A stretch of DNA of 64,000 bases from Triglochin maritima (lineage: Eukaryota; Streptophyta; Magnoliopsida; Alismatales; Juncaginaceae). Each line of letters begins with the position of its first letter. Within the stretch, counting starts at the first letter, position 1. The notes below the pieces were generated by a model. That model was not told the DNA's origin. It made no database searches and saw nothing but the letters and a program-made list of their open reading frames with translations. The stretch is from contig OY821788.1 of assembly GCA_963682175.1 (NCBI GenBank), positions 17,254,001-17,318,000 on the forward strand, written 5' to 3'. A program made the translations under genes and the position numbers. Below are positions 10,268 through 21,983 of this stretch, one piece after another.

Positions 10268-13200
10268 CCTCCCCTCTCACTCCCACTGTCCTTCTCTCTC
10301 TCTGTCTCTCCTTATCTACTCTCCCCTTCTCCTTCTCTCCGTGTGCCCTTATTCTTCTCTCCTTTCCCTCTCTCTTGTTCTCCTTCTCCCTCCTCCTCTC
10401 CCCTTCTTCTCCCTCCTCCTCTCCCTCCTCTTCCTCCTTCTCTTTCTCTCATATCTCTCCTTCTGCTGCGCTTGTCCTTCTCTCTCCTCGTCCCTCTTCT
10501 TTTCCTCTCCGTCACCTTCACTCTCTCTCACTCCTCTCGTTCTCCTTCTCTCTCCCCCTTCTCCTTCCCTCTTTTTCTCTCTCTACTTCTCCTTCTCCCT
10601 CCCTCTTTCCTTCACTCCTTCCCTTCCAGTCTCCTCTTCCTTCTCTCTCCTTCTCCTTGTCTTTCTCCGTCTAGCTCACTTACCGACTCCCTCACTCTTT
10701 CTCCCTCTCTCCTTCTCTTTCTCTCTCTCCTCTCTCCACTTCTCGCTCTAATAGACTCTCTCCCATTCTCTGTTTCACTCCCTCCTTGTCGCTCTCCTTC
10801 TCCCTCTCTCTCCTTCTCTATTGTTCTCTCTGCTTCTCCATCTCTGCTTGTCCTTCTCACTCTCTCCCCCTCCGTCCACCTCTCCTCTCTCTCCTTCTCC
10901 TTCTAGCTCTCTCGCTCCGTCCCTCTCTCCTTGTTTCCCCATATCCTTCTCTCTCTTCCCACACTCTCCTTCTCTCTCTCCCCTCCTTCTCCTTGTTTTT
11001 CACTCTCTTGTTGTCCCGCGCTCTCTCCTTCCCACTCCACTCTCTGATTCTCTCTTCCCTTCTATCTTCTCTCTCCTTATCCCTCACTCTTCGTCTTCCA
11101 TCTCCTTCCCTCTCTCTCCTTCTCCTCTACTTCAATACCTCTCCTTCTCTTTCCCCTTCACCTTCTCTCTCCCTCGCTTGCCTTCTCCTCTTGCTTCTCA
11201 TCCTCTCTCTCCTTCTCCTTCCCATCTCCACTCTTCTCCCTCTCTCCGTCTCCTTCTCTCTCCTTCTTCCTCCTTCCCTCCCCCATCACCCTCTACTTCT
11301 CTCTCCTTGTCCATCTCTCTCTCCCCTCCTCTCTCACTCTATCGTACTTTCTCGCTCTCCTCCTCCTTCTTTTCTCTCTCCTCCTCCTCTATCTCTCCTC
11401 TCCTCGTCTCCTTCTCGCTCTCCTCCCCTCTCACTCCCGTTGTCCTTCTCTCTCTCTCTCTCTCCTTATCTACTCTCCCCTTCTCCTTCTCTCCGTGTGC
11501 CCTTATTCTTCTCTCCTTGCCCTCTCTCTTGTTCTCCTTCTCCCTCCTCCTCTCCCCTTCTTCTCCCTCCTCCTCTCCCTCCTCTCCCTCCTTCTCTTTC
11601 TCTCATCTCTCTCCTTCTGCTTCGCTTGTCCTTCTCTCTCCTCGTCCCTCTTCTTTTCCTCTCCGTCACCTTCACTCTCTCTCACTCCTCTCGTTCTCCT
11701 TCTCTCTCCCCCTTCTCCTTCCCTCTATTTCTCTCTCTACTTCTTCTTCTCCCTCCCTCTTTCCTTCTCTCCTTCCCTTCCAGTCTCCTCTTCCTTCTCT
11801 CTCTCCTTCTCCTTGTCTTTCTACGTCTAGCTCACTTGCCGACTCCCTCACTCTTTCTCCCTCTCTCCTTCTCTTTCTCTCTCTCTCCTCTCTCCACTTC
11901 TCGCTCTAATTCACTCTCTCCCCTTCTCCGTTTCACTCCCTCCTTGTCGCTCTCCTTCTCCCTCTCTCTCCTTCTCTATTGTTCTCTCTGCTTCTCCATC
12001 TCTCCTTGCCCTTCTCACTCTCTCCCCCTCCGTCCACCTCTCCTCTCTCTCCTTCTCCTTCTAGCGCTCTCTCTCTCCGTCCCTCTCTCCTTGTTTCCCC
12101 ATTTCCTTCTCTCTCGTCCCACACTCTCCTTCTCTCTCTCCCCTCCTTCTCCTTGTTTTTCACTCTCTTGTTGTCTCGCGCTCTCTCCTTCCCACTCCAC
12201 TCTCTGATTCTCTCTTCCCTTCTATCTTCTCTCTCCTTGTCCCTCACTCTTCGTCTTCCATCTCCTTCCCTCTCTTTCCTTCTCCTCTACTTCAATACCT
12301 CTCCTTCTCTTTCCCCTTCTCCTTCTCTCTCCCTCGCTTGCCTTCGCCTCTTGCTTCTCTCCCTCTCTCTCCTTCTCCTTCCCATCTCCACTCCTCTCCC
12401 TCTCTCCGTCTCCTTCTCTCTCCTTCTTCCTCCTTCCCTCCCCCATCTCCCTCTACTTCTCTCTCCTTGTCCATCTCTCTCTCCCCTCCTCTCTCACTCT
12501 ATCGTACCCTCTTGCTCTCCTCCTCCTTCTTGTCTCTCTTTCCTTCTCTCTCTCCTCCTCCTCTATCTCTCCTCCCCTCGTCTCCTTCTCTCTCTCCTCC
12601 CCTCTCACTCCCATTGTCCTTCTCTCTCTCTCTCTCTCTCCTTATCTACTCTCCCCTTCTCCTTCTCTCCGTGTGCCTTTATTCTTCTCTCCTTGCCCGC
12701 TCTCTTGTTCTCCTTCTCCCTCCTCCTCTCCCCTTCTTCTCCCTCCTCTCCCTCCTTCTCTTTCTCTCATCTCTCTCCTTCTGCTTCACCTGTCCTTCTC
12801 TCTCCTCCTACCTCTTCTTTTCCTCTCTGTCACCTTCACTCTCTCTCACTCCTCTCGTTCTCATTCTCTCTCCCCCATCTCCTTCCCTCTATTTCTCTCT
12901 CTACTTCTCCTTCTCCCTCCCTCTTTCTTTCTCTCCTTCCCTTCCAGTCTCCTCTTCCTTCTCTCTCTCCTTCTCCTCGTCTTTCTTCGTCTAGCTCACT
13001 TACCGACTCCCTCACTCTTTCTCCCTCTCTCCTTCTCTTTCTCTCTCTCCTCTCTCCACTTCTCGCTTTAATTCACTATCTCCCCTTCTCCGTTTCACTC
13101 CCTCCTTGTCGCTCTCCTTCTCCCTCTCTCTCATTCTCTATTGTTCTCTCTGCTTCTCCATCTCTCCTTGCCCTTCTCACTCTCTCCCCCTCCGTCCACC

Positions 13201-13779
13201 TCTCCTCTCTCTCCTTCTCCTTCTAGCTCTCTCTCTCCGTCCCTCTCTCCTAGTTTCCCCCATTTCCTTCTCCCTCGTCCCACACTCTCCTTCTCTCTCT
13301 CTCCCCTCCTCCTTGTTTTTCACTCTCTTGTTGTCCCGCGCTCTCTACTTTCCACTCAACTCGCTGATTCTCTCTTCCCTTCTATCTTCTCTCTCCTTAT
13401 CCCTCACTCTTCGTCTTCCATCTCCTTCCCTCTCTCTCCTTCTCCTCTACTTCAATACCTCTCCTTCTTTTCCACCTTCTCCTTCTCTCTCCCTCGCTTG
13501 CCTTCTCCTCTTGCTTCTCTCCCTCTCTCTCCTTCTCCTTCCCATCTCCACTCTTCCCCCTCTCTCCGTCTCCTTCTCTGTCCTTCTTCCTCCTTCCCTC
13601 CCCCATCTCCCTCTACTTCTCTCTCCTTGTCCATCTCTCTCTCCCCTCCTCTGTCACTCTATCGTACTCTCTCGCTCTCCTCCTCCTCCTTCTCTCTCTT
13701 TCCTGCTCTCTCTCCTCCCCCTTTATCTCTCCTCCCCTCGTCTCCTTCTCGCTCTCCTCCCCTCTCACTCCCATTGTCC

Positions 13780-14546
13780 TTCTCTCTCTCTCTCTCACTC
13801 CTCTTGTTCTCCTTCTCTCTCCCCCTCTCCTTCCCTCTATTTCTCTCTCTACTTCTCCTTCTCCCTCCCTCTTTCCTTCTCTCCATCCATTCCAGTCTCC
13901 TCTTCCTTCTCTCTCTCCTTCTCCTTGTCTTTCTCCGTCTAGCTCACTTGCCGACTCCCTCACTCTTTCTCCCTCTCTCCTTTTCTTTCTCTCTCTCTCC
14001 TCTCTCCACTTCTCGCTCTAATTCACTCTCTCCCCTTCTCTGTTTCACTCCCTCATTGTCGCTCTCCTTCTTCCTCTCTCTCCTTCTCTATTGTTCTCTC
14101 TACTTCTCCATCTCTCCTTGCCCTTCTCACTCTCTCCCCCTCCGTCCACCTCTCATCTCTCTCCTTCTCCTCCTAGCTCTCTCCCTCCGTCCCTCTCTCC
14201 TTGTTTCCCCATTTCCTTCTCTCTCGTCCCACACTCTCCTTCTCTCTCTCCCCTCCTTCCCCTTGTTTTTCACTGTCATGTTGTCCCGCGCTCTCTCCTT
14301 CCCACTCCACTCTCTGATTCTCTCTTCCCTTCTATCTTCTCTCTCCTTATCCCTCACTCTTTGTCTTCCATCTCCTTCCCTCTCTCTCCTTCTCCTCTAC
14401 TTCAATACCTCTCCTTCTCTCTCCCTCGCTTGCATTCTCCTCTTGCTTCTCTCCCTCTCTCTCCTTCTCCTTCCCATCTCCACTCTTCTCCCTCTCTCCG
14501 TCTCCTTCTCTCTCCTTCTTCCTCCTTCCCTCCCCCATCTCCCTCT

Positions 14547-14582
<36 letters not shown>
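13780..14582 (+). repeat. Two deletion-type monomers
   Basis: At about 13795 the CT run joins directly to cactcctcttgttctcc, skipping about 200 bp that includes the gtgtgcccttattc island. At about 14549 the motif ctctacttctct joins directly to the CT run, skipping the actctatcgtactc island. Marker spacings drop to 948 and 1006 bp. Both joints lie in CT-rich direct repeats. Confidence 0.75.
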
Positions 14583-14585
<3 letters not shown>

Positions 14586-16881
14586 TATCTATACTCCCCT
14601 TCTCCTTCTCTCCGTATGCCCTTATTCTTCTCTCCTTGCCCTCTCTCTTGTTCGCCTTCTCCCTCCTCCTCTCCCCTTCTTCTCCCTCCTCCTCTCCCTC
14701 CTCTCCCTCCTTCTCTTTCTCTCATCTCTCTCCTTCTGCTTCGCTTGTCCTTCTCTCTCCTCCTCCCTCTTCTTTTCCTCTCCGTCACCTTCACTCCCTC
14801 TCACTCCTCTCGTTCTCCTTCTCTCTCCCCCTTTCCTTCCCTCTATTTCTCTCTCTACTTCTCCTTCTCCCTCCCTTTTTCCTTCTCTCCTTCCCTTCCA
14901 GTCTCCTCTTCCTTCTCTCTCTCCTTCTCCTTGTCTTTCTCCGTCTAGCTCACTTACCGACTCCCTCACTCTTTCTCCCTCTCTCCTTCTCTTTCTCTTT
15001 CTCTCTCTCCTCTCTCCACCTCTCGCTCTAATTCACTCTCTCCCCTTCTCCGTTTCACTCCCTCCTTGTCGCTCTCCTTCTCCCTCTCTCTCCTTCTCTA
15101 TTGTTCTCTCTGCTTCTCCATCTCTCCTTGCCCTTCTCACTCTCTCCCCCTCCATCCACCTCTCCTCGCTCTCCTTCTCCTCCTAGCTCTCTCTCTCCGT
15201 CCCTCTCTCCTTGTTTCCCCATTTCCTTGTCTCTCGTCCCTCACTCTCCTTCTCTCTCCCCTCCTTCTCCTTGTTTTTCACTCTCTTGTGTTCCCGCGCT
15301 CTCTCCTTCCCACTCCACTCTCTGATTCTCTCTTCCCTTCGATCTTCTCTCTCCTTATCCCTCACTCTTCGTCTTCCATCTCCTTCCCTCTCCCTCCTTC
15401 TCCTCTACTTCAATAACTCTCCTTCCCTTTCCCCTTCTCCTTCTCTCTCCCTCGCTTGCCTTCTCCTCTTGCTTCTCTCCCTCTCTCTCCTTCCCCTTCC
15501 CATCTCCACTCTTCTCCCTCTCTCCGTCTCCTTCTCTCTCCTTCTTCCTCCTTCCCTCCCCCATCTCCCTCTACTTCTCTCTCCTTGTCCATCTCTCTCT
15601 CCCCTCCTCTCTCACTCTATCGTACTTTCTCGCTCTCCTCCTCCTTCTTCTCTCTCTTTCCTTCACATTCTCCTCCTCCTCTATCTCTCCTCTCCTCGTC
15701 TCCTTCTCGCTCTCCTCCCCTCTCACTCCCATTGTCCTTCTCTCTCTCTCTCCTTATCTACTCTCCCCTTCTCCTTCTCTCTGTGTGCCCTTATTCTTCT
15801 CTCCTTGCCCTCTCTCTTGTTCTCCTTCTCCCTCCACCTCTCCCCTTCTTCTCCCTCCTCCTCTCCCTCCTTCTCTTTCTCTCATCTCTCTCTTTCTGCT
15901 TCGCTTGTCCTTCTATCTCCTCCTCCCTCTTCTTTTCCTCTCCGTCACCTTCACTCTCTCTCACTCCTCTCGTTCTCCTTCTCTCTCCCCCTTCTCCTTC
16001 CCTGTATTTCTCTCTCTACTTCTCCTTCTCCCTCCCGCTTTCCTTCTCTCCTTCCCTTCCAGTCTCCTCTTCCTTCTCTCTCTCCTTCTCCTTGTCTTTT
16101 CCGTCTAGCTCACTTACCGACTCCCTCACTCTTTCTCCCTCTCTCCTTCTCTTTCTCTCTCTCCTCTCTCCACTTCTCGCTCTAATTCACTCTCTCCCCT
16201 TCTCCGTTTCACTCCCTCCTTGTCGCTCTCCTTCTCCCTCTCTCTCCTTCTCTATTGTTCTCTCTGCTTCTCCATCTCTCCTTGCCCTTCTCACTCTCTC
16301 CCCGTCCGTCCACCTCTCCTCTCTCTCCTTCTCCTCCTAGCTCTCTCTCTGTCCCTCTCTCCTTGTTTCCCCATTTCCTTCTCTCTCGTCCCACACTCTC
16401 CTTCTCTCTCCCCTCCTTGTTTTTCACTCTCTTGTTGTCCCGCGCTCTCTCCTTCCCACTCCACTCTCTGATTCTCTCTTCCCTTCTATCTTCTCTCTCC
16501 TTATCCATCACTCTTCGTCTTCCATCTCCTTCCCTCTCTCTCCTTCTCCTCTACTTCAATACCTCTCCTTCTCTTTCCCCTTCTCCTTCTCTCTCCCTCG
16601 CTTGCCTTCTCCTCTTGCTTCTCTCCCTCTCTCTCCTTCTCCTTCCCATCTCCACTCTTCTCCCTCTCTCCGTCTCCTTCTCTCTCCTTCTTCCTCCTTC
16701 CCTCCCCCATCTCCCTCTACTTCTCTCTCCTTGTCCATCTCTCACTCCCCTCCTCTCTCACTCTATCGTACTCTCTCGCTCTCCTCCTCCTTCTTCTCTC
16801 TCTTTCCTTCTCTCTCTCCTCCTCCTCTATCTCTCCTCTCCTCGTCTCCTTCTCGCTCTCCTCCCTTCTCACTCCCATTGT

Positions 16882-16885
<4 letters not shown>

Positions 16886-16932
<47 letters not shown>
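16886..16932 (+). repeat. CT microsatellite inside a monomer
   Basis: About 23 CT copies at the standard position before ccttatctactctcc. The same unit has a deletion near 17115, where the CT-rich stretch runs straight into a cccactattt motif. Confidence 0.85.
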
Positions 16933-16934
<2 letters not shown>

Positions 16935-17809
16935 TATCTACTCTCCCCGTCTCCTTCTCTCCGTGTGCACTTATTCTTCTCTCCTTGCCCTCTCTCTTGT
17001 TCTCCTTCTCCCTCCTCCTCTCCCCTTTCTTCTCTCTCCTACTCTCCCTCCTCTCCCTCCTTCTCTTTCTCTCATCTCTCTCCTTCTGCTTTGCTTGTCC
17101 TTCTCTCTCCCCCTACTCCTTCCCACTATTTCTCTCTCTACTTCTCCTTCTCCCTCCCTCTTTCCTTCTCTCAATCCCTTCCAGTCTCCTCTTCCTTCTC
17201 TCTCTCCTTCTCCTTGTCTTTCTCCGTCTAGCTCACTTACCGACTCCCTCACTCTTTCTCCCTCTCTCCTTCTCTTTCTCTCTCTCCTCTCTCCACTTCT
17301 CGCTCTAATTCACTCTCTCCCCTTCTCCGTTTCACTCCCTCCTTGTCGCTCTCCTTCTCCCTCTCTCTCCTTCTCTATTGTTCTCTCTGCTTCTCCATCT
17401 CTCCTTGCCCTTCTCACTCTCTCCCCCTCCGTCCACCTCTCCTCTCTCTCCTTCTCCTCCTAGCTCTCTCTCTCCGTCCCTCTCTCCTTGTTTCCCCATT
17501 TCCTTCTCTCTCGTCCCACACTATCCTTTTCTCTCTCCCCTTTTTCTCCTTGTTTTTCACTCTCTTGTTGTCCCGCGCTCTCTCCTTCCCACTCCACTCT
17601 CTGATTCTCTCTTCCCTTCTATCTTCTCTCTACTTATCCCTCACTCTTCGTCTTCCATCTCCTTCCCTCTCTCTCCTTCTCCTCTACTTCAATACCTCTC
17701 CTTCTCTTTCCCCTTCTCCTTCTCTCTCCCTCGCTTGCCTTCTCCTCTTGCTTCTCCCCCTCTCTCTCCTTCTCCTTCCCATCTCCACTCTTCTCCCTCT
17801 CTCCGTCTC

Positions 17810-18110
17810 CTTCTCTTTCTCTCAGCTCTCTCCTACTGCTTCGCTTGTCCTTCTCTCTCCTCTTCCCTCTTGTTTTCCTCTCGGTCACCTTCACTCTCTC
17901 TCACTCCTCTCGTTCTCCTTCTCGCTCTCCTCCCCTCTCACTCCCATTGTCCTTCTCTCTCTCTCTCCTTATCTACTCCCCCCTTCTCCTTCTCTCCGTG
18001 TGCCCTTATTCTTCTCTCCTTGCCCTCTCTCTTGTTCTCCTTCTCCCTCCTCCTCTACCCTTCTTCTCCCTCCTCCTCTACCCTTCTTCTCCCTCCTCCT
18101 CTCCCTCCTC
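17810..18110 (+). repeat. Mosaic monomer with reordered segments
   Basis: After the cgtctccttctc motif the unit jumps to a segment that normally lies about 300-400 bp further on (tctcagctctctcc, then the cggtcaccttc and cactcctctcg motifs). It then returns to ctcgctctcctcccctc and continues in the normal order. Just after, tctacccttcttctccctcc is present twice in tandem (about 18053-18100). The order indicates a template switch or a crossover out of register between monomers. Confidence 0.65.
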
Positions 18111-19891
18111 TCCCTCCTTCTATTTCTCTCATCTCTCTCCTTCTGCTTCGCTTGTCCTATTCTCTCCTCCTCCCTCTTCTTTTCCTCTCCGTCACCTTCA
18201 TTCTCTCTCACTCCTCTCGTTCTCCTTCTCTCTCCCCCTTCTCCTTCCCTCTATTTCTCTCTCTACTTCTCCTTCTCCCTCCCTCTTTCCTTCTCTCCTT
18301 CCCTTCCAGTCTCCTCTTCCTTCTCTCTCTCCTTCTCCTTGTCTTTCTCCATCTAGCTCACTTACCGACTCCCTCAATCTTTCTCCCTCTCTCCTTCTCT
18401 TTCTCTCTCTCTCCTATCTCCACTTCTCGCTCTAATTTACTCTCTCCCCTTCTCCATTTCACTCCCTCCTTGTCGCTCTCCTTCTCCCTCTCTCTCCTTC
18501 TTTATTGTTCTCTCTGCTTCTCCATCTCTCCTTGCCCTTCTCACTCTCTCCCCCTCCGTCCACCTCTCCTCTCTCTCCTTCTCCTCCTAGCTCTCTCTCT
18601 CCGTCCCTCTCTCCTTGTTTCCCCATTTCCTTCTCTCTCGTCCCACACTCTCCTTCTCTCTCTCCCCTCCTTCTCCTTGTTTTTCACTCTCTTGTTGTCC
18701 CGCTCTCTCTCCTTCCCACTCCACTCTCTCATTCTCTCTTCCCTTCTATGTTATCTCTCCTTATCCCTTACTCTCCGTCTTCCATCTCCTTCCCTCTCTC
18801 TCCTTCTCCTCTACTTCAATACCTCTCCTTCTCTTTCCCCTTCTCCTTCTCTCTCCCTCTCTCTCCTTCTCCTTCCCATCTCCAGTCTTCTCCCTCTCTC
18901 CGTCTCCTTCTCTCTCCTTCTTCCTCCTTCCCTCCCCCATCTCCCTATACTTCTCTCTCCTTGTCCATCTCTCTCTCCCCTCATCTCTCACTCTATCGTA
19001 CTCTCTCGCTCTCCTCCTCCTTCTCTCTCTTTCCTTCTCTCTCTCCTCCTCCTCTATCTCGCCTCTCCTCGTCTCCTTCTCGCTCTCCTCCCCTCTCACT
19101 CCCATTGTCCTTCTCTCTCTCTCTCTCCCTTTCTACTCTCCCCTTCTCCTTCTCTCCGTGTGCCCTTATTCTTCTCTCCTTGCCCTCTCTCTTGTTCTCC
19201 TTCTCCCTCCTCCTCTACCCTTCTTCTCCCTCCTCCTCTCCCTCCTCTCCCTCCTTCTCTTTCTCTCATCTCTCTCCTTCTGCTTCGCTTCTCCTTCTCT
19301 CTCCTCCTCCCTCTTCTTTTCCTCTCCGTCACCTTCACTCTCTCTCACTCCTCTCGTTCTCCTACTCTCTCCCCCTTCTCCTTCCCTCTATTTCTCTCTC
19401 TACTTCTCCTTCTCCCTCCCTCTTTCCTTCTCTCCTTCCCTTCCAGTCTCCTCTTCCTTCTCTCTCTCCTTCTCCTTGTCTTTCTTCGTCTAGCTCACTT
19501 ACCGACTCCCTCACTCTTTCTCCCTCTCTCCTTCTCTTTCTCTCTCTCCTCTCTCCACTTCTCGCTCTAATTCACTCTCTCCCCTTCTCCGTTTCACTCC
19601 CTCCTTGTCGCTCTACTTCTCCCTCTCTCTCCTTCTCTATTGTACTCTCTGCTTCTCCATCTCTCCTTGCCCTTCTCACTCTCTCCCCCTCCGTTCACCT
19701 CTCCTCTCTCTCCTTCTCCTTCTAGCTTTCTCTCCTCGTCCCTCTCTCCTTGTTTCCCCATTTCCTTCTCTCTCGTCCCACACTCTCCTTCTCTCTGTCC
19801 CCTCCTTCTCCTTGTTTTTCACTCTCTTGTTGTCCCGCGCTCTCTCCTTTCCACTCCACTCTCTGATTCTCTCTTCCCTTCTATCTTCTCT

Positions 19892-19978
19892 CTCCTTATC
19901 CCTCACTCTTCGTCTTCCATCTCCTTCCCTCTCTCTCCTTATCCCTCACTCTTCGTCTTCCATCTCCTTCACTCTCCC
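19892..19978 (+). repeat. 43-bp tandem duplication within a monomer
   Basis: The motif ccttatccctcactcttcg and its surroundings occur at 19894 and 19937, a 43-bp period. Other monomers carry it once. The following segment is shortened, with loss of the cttcaatacctctcc island. Confidence 0.7.
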
Positions 19979-20341
19979 TCGCTTTTCCTTCTCCTCTTGG
20001 TTCTCTCCCTCTCTCTCCTTCTCCTTCCCATCTCCACTCTTCTCCCTCTCTCTGTCTCCTTCCTCCTTCTCTCCCCCATCTCCCTCTACTTCTCTCTCCT
20101 TGTCCATCTCTCTCTCCCCTCCTCTCTCACTCTATCGTACTCTCTCGCTCTCCTCCTCCTTCTCTCTCTTTCTTTCTCTCTCTCCTCCTCCTCTATCTCT
20201 CCTCTCCTCGTCTCCTTCTCGCTCTCCTCCCCTCTCACTCCCATTGTCCTTCTCTCTCTCTCTCTCCCCTTCTCCTTCTCTCCGTGTGCACTTATTCTTC
20301 TCTCCTTGCCCTCTCTCTTGTTCTCCTTCGCCCTCCTCCTC

Positions 20342-20346
20342 TACCC
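20342..20346. repeat. Left TSD of the copia element (taccc)
   Basis: The satellite motif cctcctctaccc stops here, and taccc recurs at 28004-28008 directly after the 3' LTR, followed by the expected satellite continuation ttcttctccc. A 6-bp reading (taccct) is possible because the element begins with t. Confidence 0.85.
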
Positions 20347-20730
20347 TATTGGATTAATCTAAGGATTAAGATGATGTTTGCCCAAAGCACTGACACGTGG
20401 CGCACTCTCTTTGGTTGCGCATTAGGGTTTTGGGTGGGGCCATCTATATAAGGAGGGGAGCCTCCCATTGGATGGTCTAATTCTTGTGTGCAAACCCTAG
20501 CCCCACCAAACCCTAGCCGCCACCTTTCCCTCTCTCTCCCATTCGTCCCTCCACATCCACCAAGCTAATCCGTAGACTCTTGGGTTGTGGACACGTGCTT
20601 CTTCTCCAAGAGAGTAGGAGACCGACCGGTGAGAAGGATTCCGTAAGGTGACCTCCGATCTTCCTTCCGCTGCCACAGGTTTTCTCCAAGAAAGGTACTC
20701 CTGAACCTGTAGAATCGTTATTTGCTTACA
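20347..20730 (+). repeat. 5' LTR of the copia element
   Basis: This 384-bp LTR starts tattggattaatc and ends atttgcttaca. It is the same length as the 3' LTR at 27620-28003. The terminal dinucleotides are TA...CA rather than the usual TG...CA, in both LTRs. It contains a TATA box (20444-20452) and three telo-box-like motifs (aaaccctag or its complement) at about 20422, 20492 and 20508. Confidence 0.95.
20444..20452 (+). promoter_or_regulatory. LTR TATA box
   Basis: The sequence ctatataag lies about 100 bp into the LTR, with the C-rich leader ccctagccccaccaaac downstream. It is conserved in the 3' LTR. It is the likely core promoter, with U3 to its left. Confidence 0.7.
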
Positions 20731-20731
20731 T

Positions 20732-20745
20732 TGGTACCAGAGCCG
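20732..20745 (+). other. Primer-binding site (tRNA-Met type)
   Basis: The sequence tggtaccagagccg begins two bases after the 5' LTR. It matches the usual plant copia primer site tggtatcagagc at all but one position. It is complementary to the 3' end of initiator tRNA-Met, the primer for minus-strand synthesis. Confidence 0.85.
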
Positions 20746-21476
20746 TCTCGGTTACCTTCGAATCCTCACCATGCTTGATGAATTTTTGTTTCATGATAAT
20801 CTGATTTGAGATAAAAACAAAATATTCGGTGGTTATGTTTTTGGAGAAAGAAAGAAAACAGAAAATCAACATTGCTTATTTACATGATGCGCATGTTATA
20901 TATGTTGATTGTTCATGATTTTTTTCTTTCAAAGTCGTTTTCATATTCTGGAAATGAAAACCCAGAGGTTTTCGATCTTTAAATGAAATAATATGATCAT
21001 TCATTTTGAGATATAAGTGGTGCATGTTTGCTGATTTCTTTCTAACATGCAATTAGGGTTTAGACTAGTTTCTACATGTTGCGCATGTTTTGGTTCATTA
21101 GAGCATGCATCTAGGGTTAGATTTTGCTCCTCCATTCTTGTGCATATGTGCATGGTTTAAGATGGATTTTTCCTGATTTTATTTTGAGCCAATATGATAT
21201 GTTGCTCTCCTATAATTGCACATAAATAGATGTGACCAGAATTCTGTTTTTTCTGTGTTGTTACCTCTATTCTTTGTGCATGTATTAGATAAAATCAGAA
21301 ATTATTTTCCATGTTGATTCTTCTAAATCATGCACATGTATACATGAAATAAGATGTCTATTTTCCTGATTTTTACGAATTAGGGTTAGATATTATTTAT
21401 TCTAATCTTTGAGCATGTATACATGAATATTGAGTTACCATATTGTATATTTCGTTTTTTTTGGAATGAGATCATT

Positions 21477-21690
21477 CATTTCATTTGAAATATTTCCTTT
21501 ATGATTGAATGCACATATATGTTAATCTCATTAAGGATATTTCGGATTTCTTTTGGAATAATTGCATGCATTTCATTTGAAATATTTCCTTTATGATTGA
21601 ATGCACATATATGTTAATCTCATTAAGGATATTTCGGATTTCTTTTGGGATGATTGCATGCATTTCATTTGAAATATTTCCTTTTCATCA
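21477..21690 (+). repeat. 92-bp tandem repeat, about 2.3 copies
   Basis: Copies start with catttcatttgaaatattt at 21477, 21569 and 21661. The first two are nearly identical over 92 bp, and the third diverges after about 30 bp. The repeat lies inside the copia leader. Confidence 0.85.
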
Positions 21691-21708
21691 AATGTGCATA
21701 TATGTGAT

Positions 21709-21983
21709 GCCATCCACCAAAGAATTTCGAATTTTTCTTTCCATTACAAGTAGCATAATTATTGTTGATTGCATGCTTATATTGATTATGGAAAGATTGG
21801 CTAATTCTGAAATTTTGGAAAGATATTATGGGCTCGAATTTTATTGCCTTAAAAATATGTTTGGATGGTTTCCTTTGATGCAAAAAATATGTGTTGTTCT
21901 CCACCATATAATTTCGAATTTTTTCTTTCCATTAGAAGTAGCATAATTATTATTGATTGCATGATTATATTGATTATGGAAAG
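21709..21983 (+). repeat. Dispersed direct duplication of about 85 bp in the leader
   Basis: The segment from catccaccaaag through gattatggaaaga at 21709-21796 recurs, somewhat diverged, at about 21898-21983. Both contain ctttccatta, gaagtagcataatt (or a close variant) and tatattgattatgg. The offset is about 188 bp. Confidence 0.75.

Larger units (their letters stand above)
3943..20346 (+). repeat. Polypyrimidine satellite, segment 2 (about 14 monomers)
   Basis: Direct head-to-tail monomers. The marker ctagctcactt (variants allowed) begins at 4723, 5895, 7065, 8295, 9459, 10671, 11827, 12991, 13939, 14945, 16105, 17228, 18353 and 19490. Spacings are 1172, 1170, 1230, 1164, 1212, 1156, 1164, 948, 1006, 1160, 1123, 1125 and 1137 bp. 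Long spacings come from a longer CT microsatellite or a sub-unit duplication; short ones come from internal deletions (near 13795, 14550 and 17115). No inverted unit is present. The segment ends in the copia insertion at 20347. I see no gene in it. Confidence 0.95.

Noticed and set aside
3943..20346. CRISPR array or VNTR gene array
   Set aside because: The repeats are contiguous kilobase monomers without short repeat plus unique spacer structure, and the elements are eukaryotic. No cas-like gene is present.
20421..20516. Telomeric repeat or telomere-proximal sequence
   Set aside because: Single aaaccctag motifs inside an LTR are promoter-type telo-boxes. There is no tandem ccctaaa run in the window.
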